A stretch of 35,022 nt of DNA from Altererythrobacter sp. (GCA_013002295.1 JABDKI010000034.1:1-35022); one strand, 5' to 3'. Numbered from the stretch's first letter, positions 23,788 to 32,660 are shown. The notes: generated from the sequence alone by a model not told the origin. Translations and numbers: made by a program.

Positions 23788-25014
23788 CTATAGTGCTTCG
23801 AAGGTCAGTCCCGCATTGGCTTGAAGGCGCTCGACCAAGGCATCGCCCATGAGCGCGGCCGGTGTCCAAAACCCTCCTGCATTCTTGCCCGTCTCAGCTG
23901 TCTCGAGGATGCACAGCCCCGCTTCGGCAAGCATTTTGGCAGTGGAGCCGTATCCCGGATCACGGTCGCCAGTAACACGAACGCTAACGACTTCGCGGCT
24001 TTCCGTGGTTCCGGCCAGCTTGATCTTGAAGAAGCCCGCCTCCTGAACCTCTTTCGAAGGTCCTTCTCCCGGCTTTGGCAGAAATTTTTCGGCTAGCCAG
24101 CGCGTGGGCGGCAGAGCCAAAACGCCCATGAAGCCACCCATGCCCAGCGTCATCGCAATCGATCCCAGCCGACCACCAAAGCCATCGCCGGTCATTGTGT
24201 ACTCGGAGTAGCGAAAATTGTCGCCATAACGATTGCCTTGCAGCGCGTTAGTGCGTTGCACAATGCGGGTATTGATCCCAGCCATGACAAAAGGCGCGCA
24301 CCATGATTTTAGCGCATCACTGTAATAGCGTGCTTCAGTGCGCTGCTTGGCGGTGTTGTTATACTCATCGGGACACAGCAGGTATGGGTCGGCGAGCTTC
24401 TTGCGCAAGGATGGATCAGCCCCCGCTTCTTTCATTACATTAAGCAGGCTGGCGACTGTGCCGCCGCTGAACTCTCCTTTAGCCGCCTCAACCCCGAATT
24501 CGATTGTCTCGCAGGTGTCGCCGGTGGTCTTCGCCGCATGGTTCTGCAGAAAATGTGTACCAAGGTCGCTTGGTATTGAGTCGAAGCCACAGCAGTTGAC
24601 GATCAGCGCACCACTTTCGCGAGCAGTCTCACCATACTTCTCGAGCATTGCGGCGATCCACTGAACCTCGCCTGTAAGGTCGCAATAATGGGTGCCACTG
24701 GTCGCGCAAACCTTGACCAGCTTCTCACCATACAGCGCGTAAGGACCGACGGTGGAGATAACGAGGCGCGTTTGCGCGCACATATCGGCGAGCGATGCCT
24801 CATCATCCGAATTGGCTATGAGCGTTGGTAAATCTGCCGCGCCTTCGCCCAATTTCTCTTTCAGAGCGGCGAGCTTGGCCGGCGAGCGAGCAGCGATAGC
24901 CCATCGCACCTCACCGCCTACACCGTATTTTGAGAGGAAGTATTCCGCTGTAATTGCACCCACAAAACTGGTGGCGCCATAGATAACGAGATCAAACTTG
25001 GCTGAGTCGGTCAT
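23788..25014 (-). CDS. Saccharopine-dehydrogenase-like oxidoreductase
   Basis: Protein of 408 aa with an N-terminal Rossmann fold (DLVIYGATSFVGAITAEY) and the HYCDLTGEVQW and NCCGFDSIPSDLG segments typical of the family that includes the mycobacterial trans-acting enoyl reductase and many saccharopine-dehydrogenase-like proteins. The family acts on lipids or other unknown substrates; true lysine-pathway saccharopine dehydrogenase is unlikely given these motifs. A hydrophobic stretch (GSIAMTLGMGGFMGVLALPPTRW, split by the Pro pair) may contact the membrane. Start at ATG 25014 with CAGGAA. It stands alone on the minus strand, separated from otsB by 127 bp, and its neighbours give no clue to substrate. 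Confidence 0.85.
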   Translation of the reverse strand: MTDSAKFDLVIYGATSFVGAITAEYFLSKYGVGGEVRWAIAARSPAKLAALKEKLGEGAADLPTLIANSDDEASLADMCAQTRLVISTVGPYALYGEKLVKVCATSGTHYCDLTGEVQWIAAMLEKYGETARESGALIVNCCGFDSIPSDLGTHFLQNHAAKTTGDTCETIEFGVEAAKGEFSGGTVASLLNVMKEAGADPSLRKKLADPYLLCPDEYNNTAKQRTEARYYSDALKSWCAPFVMAGINTRIVQRTNALQGNRYGDNFRYSEYTMTGDGFGGRLGSIAMTLGMGGFMGVLALPPTRWLAEKFLPKPGEGPSKEVQEAGFFKIKLAGTTESREVVSVRVTGDRDPGYGSTAKMLAEAGLCILETAETGKNAGGFWTPAALMGDALVERLQANAGLTFEAL

Positions 25015-25097
25015 GCAGGTTCCTGTTGTGAATTGGGGCGGTAGCGCTTCAAGGCTTGATAGCCAGCATTGCGAAGAACAGTACCTTGAGTATCCAT
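25011..25097 (-). CDS. Possible 28-aa leader peptide (weak)
   Basis: An ATG at 25097 opens a 28-codon frame (MDTQGTVLRNAGYQALKRY...QEPA) whose TGA overlaps the ATG of the 23788-25014 gene as ATGA. The overlap and basic composition suggest a coupled leader, but no good Shine-Dalgarno precedes it and chance open frames of this size are common. Confidence 0.22.
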   Translation of the reverse strand: MDTQGTVLRNAGYQALKRYRPNSQQEPA

Positions 25098-25102
25098 ATG
25101 AC

Positions 25103-25290
25103 TCAATGGCGGTGGAGACAGTCGGGCACTAAGTCTTCTCCGCCCGCTCGGATATGCCTGATCTCACCATTCTTTATGTGATAGCCGCCATTCACAAGAT
25201 CAGCATGGCAGAGCGTTCTTTACTGACCTGCCTTCCGCGGATTGCTTTTCCTTCTCGGCATCTGCATTTTTTAAGCCAAACTTCGGACAT
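25103..25290 (-). pseudogene. Two overlapping small frames, possible gene remnant
   Basis: This is most of the 334-bp gap between 25014 and 25349. One frame (25290-25192, MSEVWLKKCRCREGKAIRG...) ends in TGA overlapping a GTG as GTGA. The next (25195-25103) reads MNGGYHIKNGEIRHIRAGG then EDLVPDCLHRH. Both look protein-like, with CxC and Cys/His residues as in a small metal-binding protein, and a single shift would join them into about 64 aa. Neither has an RBS. It may be a decayed gene or chance. I do not recognise a family. Confidence 0.2.
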
Positions 25291-25348
25291 TTTGGTTTAG
25301 TCAAAGGCCAGTGCGATTTGGAGACCGGATAAAAGCGATGGCAAAGCC

Positions 25349-27109
25349 ATGGGCGCGATAACTAACAGGCTCTCGCTGCCTAGCACTCGCTTTGCGCTGG
25401 GTTTGCTGCTCATCGCTATTGCCGCAGTCGCGTCCCATATCGTGCTCGTCAATTCCCTATCGGAATTGGATGAGGATTCGATCGTCATCAATAACAGCGG
25501 ACGTCAACGAATGCTCTCAGAGCAAACTTTCCGGCTGGCCAGCGAATTTGTTGCGCAGAGTGCATCGAGTGATGCGGTGGAATTGAGTAAACAATTGAGC
25601 GCGTCCCTCGCACTCATGCGCCAAACCCATGAGCGGCTTGCAGCCGATGTACGGCAAACCGCCAATCCCACAGAATGGGACCGGGATTTGAGTTCAGCCT
25701 ATTTTGGAGGGGATCCCTCGCTTGACGACCGGCTAAGTGAATACTTCGTCGCCTTAGAGGCAATAATTGAGACCAATCCCGACGCGCTCAATGCGGATCA
25801 TCCCGCCTATCGCCAAATCGCCAACACGCACAAAGGCGGCATCTTGAGCGATCTCGATCAAGTCGTGAAGATCTATGAAGGAAAGGCGCAAGCGCGCCTA
25901 CAGGTCTCTCAAAATCTTCATGGGCAATTGATGCTGGGCTTGTTGATGCTTCTTATTTTTGAAGCGCTTTTCGTCTTCAGGCCGCTGATCCGAATCCAAG
26001 CGCGCGCGAATGACGAATTGCGTGAGGCCCGCGACAAGGCGCAGTCGGAATTGGCCGCAAGAACCAGCGTCCTAGCCGCAGTTTCTCATGAAATCCGCAC
26101 ACCGATGGGAGGGGTGCTCGGCATTATTGATCAGCTCAAACGCGAGAGATCCCCCGCAGAACAAGAGCGCGCGCTCGCATTGATCGAGGATTCCAGCCAG
26201 GCTTTGCTAGAAACGCTGGACGGGATCTTGCAGCAGGCGGGATTATCACAGGACGCTGCGGCACGAGATGGCAAGAAATTTCGTCCCAGCGCAATTGCGC
26301 AGCGGGTGGCCGAGCTGTTTCGGCCTTTGGCGAGGCGGAAATCAATCCAGATCGAACTTCGGGCGAGTTCTGACGCCGAAGTTATGGGCAATCCCGGTCA
26401 AGTTCAGCAAGTGCTGGCAAACCTAGTCTCGAACTCTGTAAAGTTCACTCAGTCGGGCACAGTGACAATTGAAGTCCGCCCCCCTCAAGCAGCAGAGGCA
26501 AACTGGACTTTTGTCGTATCGGATACCGGCATCGGCATTGATCAGAAGCGGATTGAACAAATTTTCGAACCCTTTGACACCAGCGGCACGGATTCGCTTG
26601 GCAGATCGGTCGGTGCGGGTCTGGGACTATCGATCACCCGGGATATTGTTGACGCGATGGGTGGCCAGATTACCGTCGAGAGCAATCCGGGACCAGGCAC
26701 GTCGTTCACGATCGAGTTTCCTTTGGCCGAAGTCATCGAAGAGGCCACACAGGCTGCTCAATCCAGTGAAGTAGGCAATTTGTACCTCGCGCTGGAAAAG
26801 GCAACTGAGCAAGTCCAGGCGGAAGCCACCGCGAGCAAGCTTGGTTGGAATGTGCTGCAACTCGAGGACCAACCCGAATCTTATACCGCCAATGCGGGAC
26901 CGGTGATGATCCTCGCTGACAGCTCTCGTATTGCCTCTGTCACGGCTAAATGGCTGGAGGCAAGTGATCGCATCTATGTTCTTGGTGAGAGCGCGGCGGC
27001 GGGCGCGATCATCAACGAAAACCAGGAGAAGACGGTACTCTTTCCAACAGGGAATTTATCGGGCGCCTTGCAAGCTTTGATGGGGAGTACGCGCGATGGC
27101 ATCGCTTGA
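25349..27109 (+). CDS. Membrane sensor histidine kinase with PilJ/NarX-like sensor
   Basis: Protein of 586 aa. TM1 is at 14-35 and TM2 at 193-211, enclosing a periplasmic helical sensor that begins NNSGRQRMLSEQ, the PilJ/NarX type motif. A short coiled coil leads to HisKA with phospho-acceptor His247 (AAVSHEIRTPMGG), then a complete ATPase domain: N box ANLVSNSVKFT, G1 SDTGIGID, F box FEPF, G2 GAGLGLS. The C-terminal 110 residues contain a receiver-like fragment (GPVMILADSS) without a recognisable phospho-Asp site. The next gene overlaps by 14 bp and supplies the receiver and HPt, so the two form one phosphorelay. ATG 25349 lies in a small hairpin (ATGGC-AAA-GCCAT, 25338-25350) and has no clear Shine-Dalgarno. 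The ligand is unknown. Confidence 0.9.
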   Translation: MGAITNRLSLPSTRFALGLLLIAIAAVASHIVLVNSLSELDEDSIVINNSGRQRMLSEQTFRLASEFVAQSASSDAVELSKQLSASLALMRQTHERLAADVRQTANPTEWDRDLSSAYFGGDPSLDDRLSEYFVALEAIIETNPDALNADHPAYRQIANTHKGGILSDLDQVVKIYEGKAQARLQVSQNLHGQLMLGLLMLLIFEALFVFRPLIRIQARANDELREARDKAQSELAARTSVLAAVSHEIRTPMGGVLGIIDQLKRERSPAEQERALALIEDSSQALLETLDGILQQAGLSQDAAARDGKKFRPSAIAQRVAELFRPLARRKSIQIELRASSDAEVMGNPGQVQQVLANLVSNSVKFTQSGTVTIEVRPPQAAEANWTFVVSDTGIGIDQKRIEQIFEPFDTSGTDSLGRSVGAGLGLSITRDIVDAMGGQITVESNPGPGTSFTIEFPLAEVIEEATQAAQSSEVGNLYLALEKATEQVQAEATASKLGWNVLQLEDQPESYTANAGPVMILADSSRIASVTAKWLEASDRIYVLGESAAAGAIINENQEKTVLFPTGNLSGALQALMGSTRDGIA

Positions 27110-28751
27110 AGATCTATCCCCGGAAGAACAAGCGCGTATCCTCAAGCTTCGGCTAGAGCGTGCTGAACGCGCGCAACTTGACGCCGAAGTCGCACTCGAA
27201 GGGCGGATGAGGGAGCTCGACCGGGCGAACACAGAACTCAGTCAGCGCGAAAGCGAGCTTGCCAAGAAGCTGGACGTGGAGAGCAGGAAGCTTCTTGCCG
27301 CACAGTCGACCGCTCAGATGGCAACAATCTACGGCGAAAAAGGGAAGCCATTCACTGCATCCGAGGGTGCGGGGGTGCTGCTCGGCTTGCCAGATCATGA
27401 AGAAGGCACGCTTGAGAAATTGATCGCAGCCATTCACCCCCTGGACAAAGACCGGATTTTGCGAGTTGGCGTTGAGTTCTTCACGACTCTGAAATCGGGA
27501 ATTGATCACGAGTTTGAGCATCGAATTATTCGTTTAGACGATGGATCAACACGTTGGTTAAGATGGGTGATCCGTCGCGAAACGGGTGTCGATGACCGCC
27601 CTTCTGCGGTTTTCGGCACCGTCCGCGATATCACGCGAAGCAGGGCGAATGAACGCGCGGTCCGCGCTTTGCAATTACGGGCCGAGCGGCGCGTTGCCGA
27701 ACTCAATAAACTTAGTCAGCAGCTTGCTGAAGAACAGGCGAAGACTGCAGAAGCGCTGACTGCGAGAACTCAGTTTCTTAGCGAAATGGCGCACGCAATT
27801 CGCACGCCGCTCAACTCTCTAACCGGCGGTCTGGAATTGGTTGCTGATGAGCTGGCCGGGAAATCTCAGGATTTTGAAGTCGTTAGGGACGCTGCCGATC
27901 AATTGGCGGAGATTGCATCAAAATTGATCGAGCAAGCCGACACGGGCGAGTTTCAAGCTATTGATGTACAACTCGATCCGGTGTCCGAAAGATCCAACGA
28001 GATCGGCCACCCCCCCCCTGCTCCGAAAGTTTTGTTGGCTGAGGATACAGAAAGCAATCGCTATGTCATTGAGCGGCTTTTGAACTCGATTGGCTGCGAG
28101 GCAACCACCGTCACCAATGGCGTGGAAGCGGTCGAGGCGGCTCGTGCCGCGTCATTCGATGTGATCCTTATGGATGTGATGATGCCGATTATGGACGGAG
28201 AGCAAGCCACGCAGGCTATTCGTGCCATGACAGGGCCGGCCTCGCGCACTCCGATCATAGGCGTGACAGCTCACAGCCTTCAGGCTGAACGCGAGCGGCT
28301 ACTTTCGGCCGGGATGACGGCTTGCCTGTCCAAACCGATCAGGCGTGAGGAGCTTGAGACGGCAATCAAGACTGCGATGATAGGGCGCGAGGCAGTGCTG
28401 CCGCTGGCCGCAAGATTTGACCACGAGCTGTTCCAGCGCGCGTTCTTCGATTTGCCCAAGGCATATCGGGATCGCATGCGGGACGCAGCCAAGAAGGACA
28501 TCAGCGACTATGGAGAGGAGGTCTTGAGGGCCGCCAAATCCAAAGATAACGAGGCGCTTTCGAGAGCCGCACACAGCCTCAAAGGGGTCTCCCTAAATGT
28601 CGGCGCGGTCGGGATTGTCGAAGAATTGAGCCGTTATCGGGAAACTTTGGCGAAAGATCCCGGCTTTTCCAGCGCTTCGCTGCGCCGAGAGATCGCCTCA
28701 AGCTTGCTGGCTTTCGACGATCTCTACGGCGCATTGGTCAGTGAGAACTAG
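27096..28751 (+). CDS. PAS-HisKA-receiver-HPt protein lacking an ATPase domain
   Basis: Soluble protein of 551 aa. An N-terminal coiled coil (about 5-75) leads to a PAS domain (about 80-180, ending FGTVRDITRSR), a second coiled coil and a HisKA-like helix pair with His233 (EMAHAIRTPLNSLTGG). The expected HATPase domain is absent: only about 30 linker residues separate HisKA from the receiver (Glu316/Asp317, phospho-Asp360 in VILMDVMMPIMDG, Thr391, Lys413). An HPt domain follows with His493 (AAHSLKGVSL). It probably takes phosphate from the kinase encoded just upstream. GGGGAG eight bases before the ATG gives a good RBS inside the first gene. No DNA-binding response regulator is adjacent, so the final target lies elsewhere. 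Its stop codon overlaps that of the convergent gene. Confidence 0.88.
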   Translation: MASLEDLSPEEQARILKLRLERAERAQLDAEVALEGRMRELDRANTELSQRESELAKKLDVESRKLLAAQSTAQMATIYGEKGKPFTASEGAGVLLGLPDHEEGTLEKLIAAIHPLDKDRILRVGVEFFTTLKSGIDHEFEHRIIRLDDGSTRWLRWVIRRETGVDDRPSAVFGTVRDITRSRANERAVRALQLRAERRVAELNKLSQQLAEEQAKTAEALTARTQFLSEMAHAIRTPLNSLTGGLELVADELAGKSQDFEVVRDAADQLAEIASKLIEQADTGEFQAIDVQLDPVSERSNEIGHPPPAPKVLLAEDTESNRYVIERLLNSIGCEATTVTNGVEAVEAARAASFDVILMDVMMPIMDGEQATQAIRAMTGPASRTPIIGVTAHSLQAERERLLSAGMTACLSKPIRREELETAIKTAMIGREAVLPLAARFDHELFQRAFFDLPKAYRDRMRDAAKKDISDYGEEVLRAAKSKDNEALSRAAHSLKGVSLNVGAVGIVEELSRYRETLAKDPGFSSASLRREIASSLLAFDDLYGALVSEN

Positions 28752-30175
28752 TAAGCGCCGCGGCCGCTCAAGACTGCCCCCGGAGTGCACAGCAATAGTT
28801 TGAGATCAACCCACAGGTTGGTTCGCTTCAGATACGCCCGGTCCATAATTGCCTGGCGTTCGAATGGAATCTCTGCGCGGCCTCGCACTTGCCAGGTGCA
28901 AGTAATGCCGGGCTTGCCTTGCAGCCTTTGCCAATGGCTCCCGCGGTAAGTGGTCACTTCGCTCGGCAGTGCGGGTCGCGGTCCGACCAGAGACATACTG
29001 CCGCCAAGCACGTTGAACAGTTGCGGCAGTTCGTCGATCGAGAACCTGCGGATAAAGCGACCCGTGCGCGTAATCCGCGGATCATTGCGCATTTTGAAAC
29101 AGGTGCCGTCACGCTCTGACTGAGCTAGCAACGCTTTGCGCCGTTCTTCCGCATCGGTGTACATCGAACGAAACTTGATCATCGAAAAAGGGCGCCCGTC
29201 TTCGCCGATGCGGGTCTGACGAAACAACACAGGGCCTCTGTCTTCCGTTCGGATTGCAAAGGCCGTTGCAATAAGGATCGGCAGCAGGGCCATAATGGCC
29301 AGACCGGCAAGAATAACGTCGACAACCCGTTTGCCGGCAGCATTCAGCGCTTCAAAGACACCTCGGCTCGCCGCCGCTGTTGCCGCGGCATAAGCCATGA
29401 AAACCGCATTGCCCCAAATGTAACGCTTGGCCATCCGGCGCGGCTCCATTGCAAGCCGCCAGATCCATTCGCTCTTGCAGGCTCGGACCAATTTGGGCGC
29501 GCGCGGAATACGGCCGGAATAGTAGTCGAATAGACCCCCGACCCCCATAACCACGGGGGCATTGATCCGATGACGATTGCGAGCGATCCATTTCTCCTGA
29601 AGCGGGACACCAAAGCCGACCAGCAAGATTCCGGCGTGCGACCGGTTTATTCGCTCGATCAGCAACTCCTCTTCCTCCGCTGAAAAGTATCCGGAATGAG
29701 TGCCGGCAATTCGAAGCGCGGGAATCTGCGTTGTTGCCCAGTCAGCAGCACCATCAGCGGCGCCAGGTACCCCACCAAGAAGGAAAATCCCTGTCCCTTG
29801 CGTCGCAGCTTCGCGGCAAAGCGCAGGAAACAGGTCGGTGCCATTGAGGTTTTCGCCCAACCGTAAACCGCAAAACTTCGCCGCAACCTCCATCCCGACA
29901 CCGTCAGGCAGCAAAAGGTCACTACCTTCGAGCGCATCGCGATATTCGCGATCACGCCGCTGCTGATTCACGCAATGTGCATTGATGAAGTTGATTGTCG
30001 AAGGTCTTGAGGCTCCAACGCGGGCTAAAATGTGGCGGGCCATCTCTTCGCGCTCACCGCAAACAAGCGGCAGACCGAACAGTCGGGCAACGGGCCACTC
30101 ACAACCGGCCTCAATCAGATCGGATAAGGCGGCGCCTGATACGGTATCGAAATTCTTCAGCGGTGTGTGCTTCAT
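28748..30175 (-). CDS. GT26 (WecG/TagA/CpsF) - sugar-1-P transferase fusion
   Basis: Protein of 475 aa carrying two enzymes. Residues about 35-245 are a GT26 glycosyltransferase ([48 protein letters not shown]). Residues about 278-475 are a monotopic polyprenyl-phosphate glycosyl-1-phosphate transferase: membrane helix [18 protein letters not shown], then [39 protein letters not shown] and the catalytic Asp381-Glu382 in [14 protein letters not shown] with [10 protein letters not shown]. The second half starts glycan assembly on undecaprenyl phosphate, and the first may add the next sugar. The ATG at 30175 has GAGGAA. It is transcribed away from the flippase and glycosyltransferase genes across a 281-bp region. 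Sugar identities cannot be deduced. Confidence 0.92.
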   Translation of the reverse strand: MKHTPLKNFDTVSGAALSDLIEAGCEWPVARLFGLPLVCGEREEMARHILARVGASRPSTINFINAHCVNQQRRDREYRDALEGSDLLLPDGVGMEVAAKFCGLRLGENLNGTDLFPALCREAATQGTGIFLLGGVPGAADGAADWATTQIPALRIAGTHSGYFSAEEEELLIERINRSHAGILLVGFGVPLQEKWIARNRHRINAPVVMGVGGLFDYYSGRIPRAPKLVRACKSEWIWRLAMEPRRMAKRYIWGNAVFMAYAAATAAASRGVFEALNAAGKRVVDVILAGLAIMALLPILIATAFAIRTEDRGPVLFRQTRIGEDGRPFSMIKFRSMYTDAEERRKALLAQSERDGTCFKMRNDPRITRTGRFIRRFSIDELPQLFNVLGGSMSLVGPRPALPSEVTTYRGSHWQRLQGKPGITCTWQVRGRAEIPFERQAIMDRAYLKRTNLWVDLKLLLCTPGAVLSGRGAY

Positions 30176-30297
30176 CGGACAAATTCCTCGATTGAATCTG
30201 CCAAGCTCTCCGCAACACCCGTGCCAAACCCATAACGTGTTGAATTATATAATTATTCAGGATGCCCCGTTTGGGTTGGTTGTGTTGAAATGGTCAA

Positions 30298-30343
30298 TCT
30301 TCGCAATATGGGTCACGAATTCTTCGCAAATTGCGAAATTCGC
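30298..30343. promoter_or_regulatory. Array of TTCGCAA half-sites between divergent polysaccharide genes
   Basis: TTCGCAA occurs at 30300-30306 and again at 30323-30329, 23 bases apart, preceded by TC in both. The second copy forms TTCGCAAATTGCGAA, a perfect inverted repeat with one central base (30323-30337), which overlaps GCGAAATTCGC, another perfect palindrome (30333-30343). This looks like a multi-site operator. A perfect TATAAT within the palindrome AATTATATAATT lies at 30243-30254 and may be a -10 on either strand, but no matching -35 was found. Confidence 0.5.
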
Positions 30344-30456
30344 GGATTGGGAGACGAACTTTCGCTCGAATTTTAGACAAGAACCCCTGATTTCCGCCGT
30401 TTTCCGACTTGGCACGATTGTTGAATTTCTTCTCCCGCAACAATTGCGAGGAAAGA

Positions 30457-31731
30457 ATGTCCAACAAATTTCAAATGCTGATCAAGCCAGATCGCTGGCC
30501 AGCGTTTGCGCGTGGCATGCTCGCTTATGGTTCGGCGGAAGCGGTCACGCGGATCGTGCGCCTGGGTTCGATCCTGATTGTGGCGCGCCAGATTTCTCCC
30601 GAGCTCTTAGGTACAGCCGCCCTCGCACTCAGCCTGTTTGAACTGACCCGCGTTTTGACCAATATCGGGATCGGTCAGCGCATCATTACCGCGATCGAAA
30701 GTGAACTGGAGCCGATCTGCAATCGAGCCAGCCAGCTCTTCTGGTTTGTGTGTGTTGGCGTGACGATCGCGCAGCTCTTGGTCGCGACTAGCGCGTGGTT
30801 GCTGTTCAAATTGACCGATGTCGCTGCGATGCTGGCCGTACTGTCGGCTGTCTACCTCTTCATGCCTGCAGGCCTGGTGCAGATATTCCGTGCCATGCGA
30901 GCTCAGCGCATGGCGGCTACAGCGCGCGTGGCAGCCACGCAGAATGTCGCGGATTGCATTTTGACGGTTGTTCTGGTTGTCGTTTGGCCGAGCGCATGGG
31001 CAATCATTCTGCCAAAGCTTCTGACCGCGCCGATCTGGCTCGTCATGGCTCGCGCGACCCACCGCTGGTCGCCCAACGGGGTCGCCGGTCTTGCCCCGAT
31101 TTCCGATTTCGCGACGTTCGGTCCGGCAATTCTTGGCTCTGAGCTGCTCACTGCTGCGCGGCTGCACGCGGACAAATTGCTGGTCGGCGCTCTGCTGGGC
31201 ACTGAAGCACTGGGGCTCTATTACTTCGCTTTCAATGCCGGGCTCGGCATCACGCAGGCGCTGGTCACGGCATGCAGTCTAGTCTTGCTGCCAATCCTTG
31301 CGAAGGCTGACGGGGAACGTCTCGAGCGAGAATTCAAACACGCATTTGTCATGGGCCTTTCAGTGGTAGTCCCATTGGTCGGCATGCAGGCACTGCTCGC
31401 CCCCTACTACGTGCCTGTCATTTTCGGCGAAAACTGGGTTCCCGCAGTACCTCATCTGGCCTTGCTGGCATGCGCCGCTGTCCCCTTGTTCATGGCGGCA
31501 GTGATTGGCGCGAGATATCGGGCAATCGGGAAACCCCTCTCGGAAACGCTCGTCATGTCATGCGCGACCATCGCCGCGCTCAGCGGGCTTGTGGTCGGCG
31601 CTCAATTTAACCTCGAAGCGGCGTGCATTGGCTTCGGTCTGGGCCTCAGCATGATCTTGATCCCTGTCGCCGCCCGCCAACTCTTCTCATCTTACCGCTC
31701 AACATCCGTCCCATTGAAAGGAGACCTCTGA
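30457..31731 (+). CDS. Oligosaccharide flippase (Wzx-like, MOP superfamily)
   Basis: Polytopic inner-membrane protein of 424 aa with about 12 hydrophobic segments and few charges between them. The N-terminal ARGMLAYGSAEAVTRIVRLG and VARQISPELLGTAALALSLF pattern, plus DKLLVGALLGTEALGLYYFA in the middle, is typical of polysaccharide flippases that move lipid-linked oligosaccharide from the cytoplasmic to the periplasmic leaflet. The ATG at 30457 follows GAGGAAAGA, giving a good start; a longer frame from 30409 is less likely. Its TGA overlaps the next ATG by one base (TGATG). Together with the downstream glycosyltransferases and the final membrane protein it suggests a Wzx/Wzy-type pathway. Confidence 0.9.
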   Translation: MSNKFQMLIKPDRWPAFARGMLAYGSAEAVTRIVRLGSILIVARQISPELLGTAALALSLFELTRVLTNIGIGQRIITAIESELEPICNRASQLFWFVCVGVTIAQLLVATSAWLLFKLTDVAAMLAVLSAVYLFMPAGLVQIFRAMRAQRMAATARVAATQNVADCILTVVLVVVWPSAWAIILPKLLTAPIWLVMARATHRWSPNGVAGLAPISDFATFGPAILGSELLTAARLHADKLLVGALLGTEALGLYYFAFNAGLGITQALVTACSLVLLPILAKADGERLEREFKHAFVMGLSVVVPLVGMQALLAPYYVPVIFGENWVPAVPHLALLACAAVPLFMAAVIGARYRAIGKPLSETLVMSCATIAALSGLVVGAQFNLEAACIGFGLGLSMILIPVAARQLFSSYRSTSVPLKGDL

Positions 31732-32660
31732 TGTCTGACCTGCACTTCTCTGTCGTTATCCCGGCATACAACGCGGCCGAAACCCTTCGGTCGACTGTAG
31801 CCAGTGTCCTGAGTCAAACCGATCAGCGGTTCGAAATCATCATTATCGATGATGGATCAACGGATGACACGCCGAATGTGATGCTCGAACTGGCCGCAGT
31901 GGATTACCGGATCAGAGCAGTCTCAAAACCGAATTCCGGCGTGTCGGCCACACGCAACTATGGCGCGTCGCTTGCCTCTGGTGAGTGGTTGGCTTTCCTC
32001 GATGCAGACGACCAATGGCATCCGGAAAAGTTGGCGAGGCACAGCGAAGTGCACTCCTTCAACACACTCGCTGGAGCAAGCTTTGCGCAGGTTGAATTCG
32101 CGCCAGAGCAAAACGGAAAAATCAAAGCCGGGCGAACATTCTCAAGCGTTCCAGCCGATTATCTCGGGCTGAAGGACGTTGTGGTTGAAAATGCGGTTTG
32201 CACAACTTCAAACCTCGTCATCCGCCGGGACATCTTCATGGCACTTTCGGGCTTTGATACAGACATGCGGTACGCTGAGGATCAGGATTTCCTCGCCCGC
32301 GCAATCGACAAGGGCGTCCTGATTTGCGGGATCCACCAAGCACTGGTCCGGTACCGGATGAGTGAGAATGGCCTCTCCTGCAATTTTGACGCGATGCTGG
32401 AAAACTGGCGCGGGTTTGCGTCGAGCTGGCTTTTTGGCCGTGACCTAGTGGAAGCAGAGGCAACCTACTGCCGATATCTCACGCGCAGGGTTCTTAGAGC
32501 CGGGGCACCAATCGACGTTGCATGGTCATTCATGCACCGCGGGCTTCGTGCTGACCGCAAGGCATACATGGCCGACGGACCGCGCAGCTTCTTCACTCTT
32601 GGCGGTGTCATAGCAGGTGGAGCGCTGCCTGCTTCACTTCGCCGAACTGTCTTCGCCTAA
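31731..32660 (+). CDS. Glycosyltransferase family 2
   Basis: Cytoplasmic or membrane-associated GT-A enzyme of 309 aa. Conserved elements: FSVVIPAYNAAETLRSTVAS at the start, IIIIDDGSTDDTPNV, LAFLDADDQWHPEK with the DxD-type metal site, and RYAEDQDFLARA, the ED region carrying the likely catalytic Asp. It should transfer one sugar to a lipid-linked repeat unit from an NDP-sugar. Start at ATG 31731 with AAGGAG seven bases upstream, directly at the flippase stop; the upstream frame from 31623 overlaps the flippase and is not used. Donor and acceptor are unknown. Confidence 0.92.
   Translation: MSDLHFSVVIPAYNAAETLRSTVASVLSQTDQRFEIIIIDDGSTDDTPNVMLELAAVDYRIRAVSKPNSGVSATRNYGASLASGEWLAFLDADDQWHPEKLARHSEVHSFNTLAGASFAQVEFAPEQNGKIKAGRTFSSVPADYLGLKDVVVENAVCTTSNLVIRRDIFMALSGFDTDMRYAEDQDFLARAIDKGVLICGIHQALVRYRMSENGLSCNFDAMLENWRGFASSWLFGRDLVEAEATYCRYLTRRVLRAGAPIDVAWSFMHRGLRADRKAYMADGPRSFFTLGGVIAGGALPASLRRTVFA

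Noticed and set aside
30607-31167. 186-codon minus-strand frame inside the flippase gene
   Set aside because: Rich in Arg, His and Gln, as expected for the antisense of a membrane protein; no motif or RBS.
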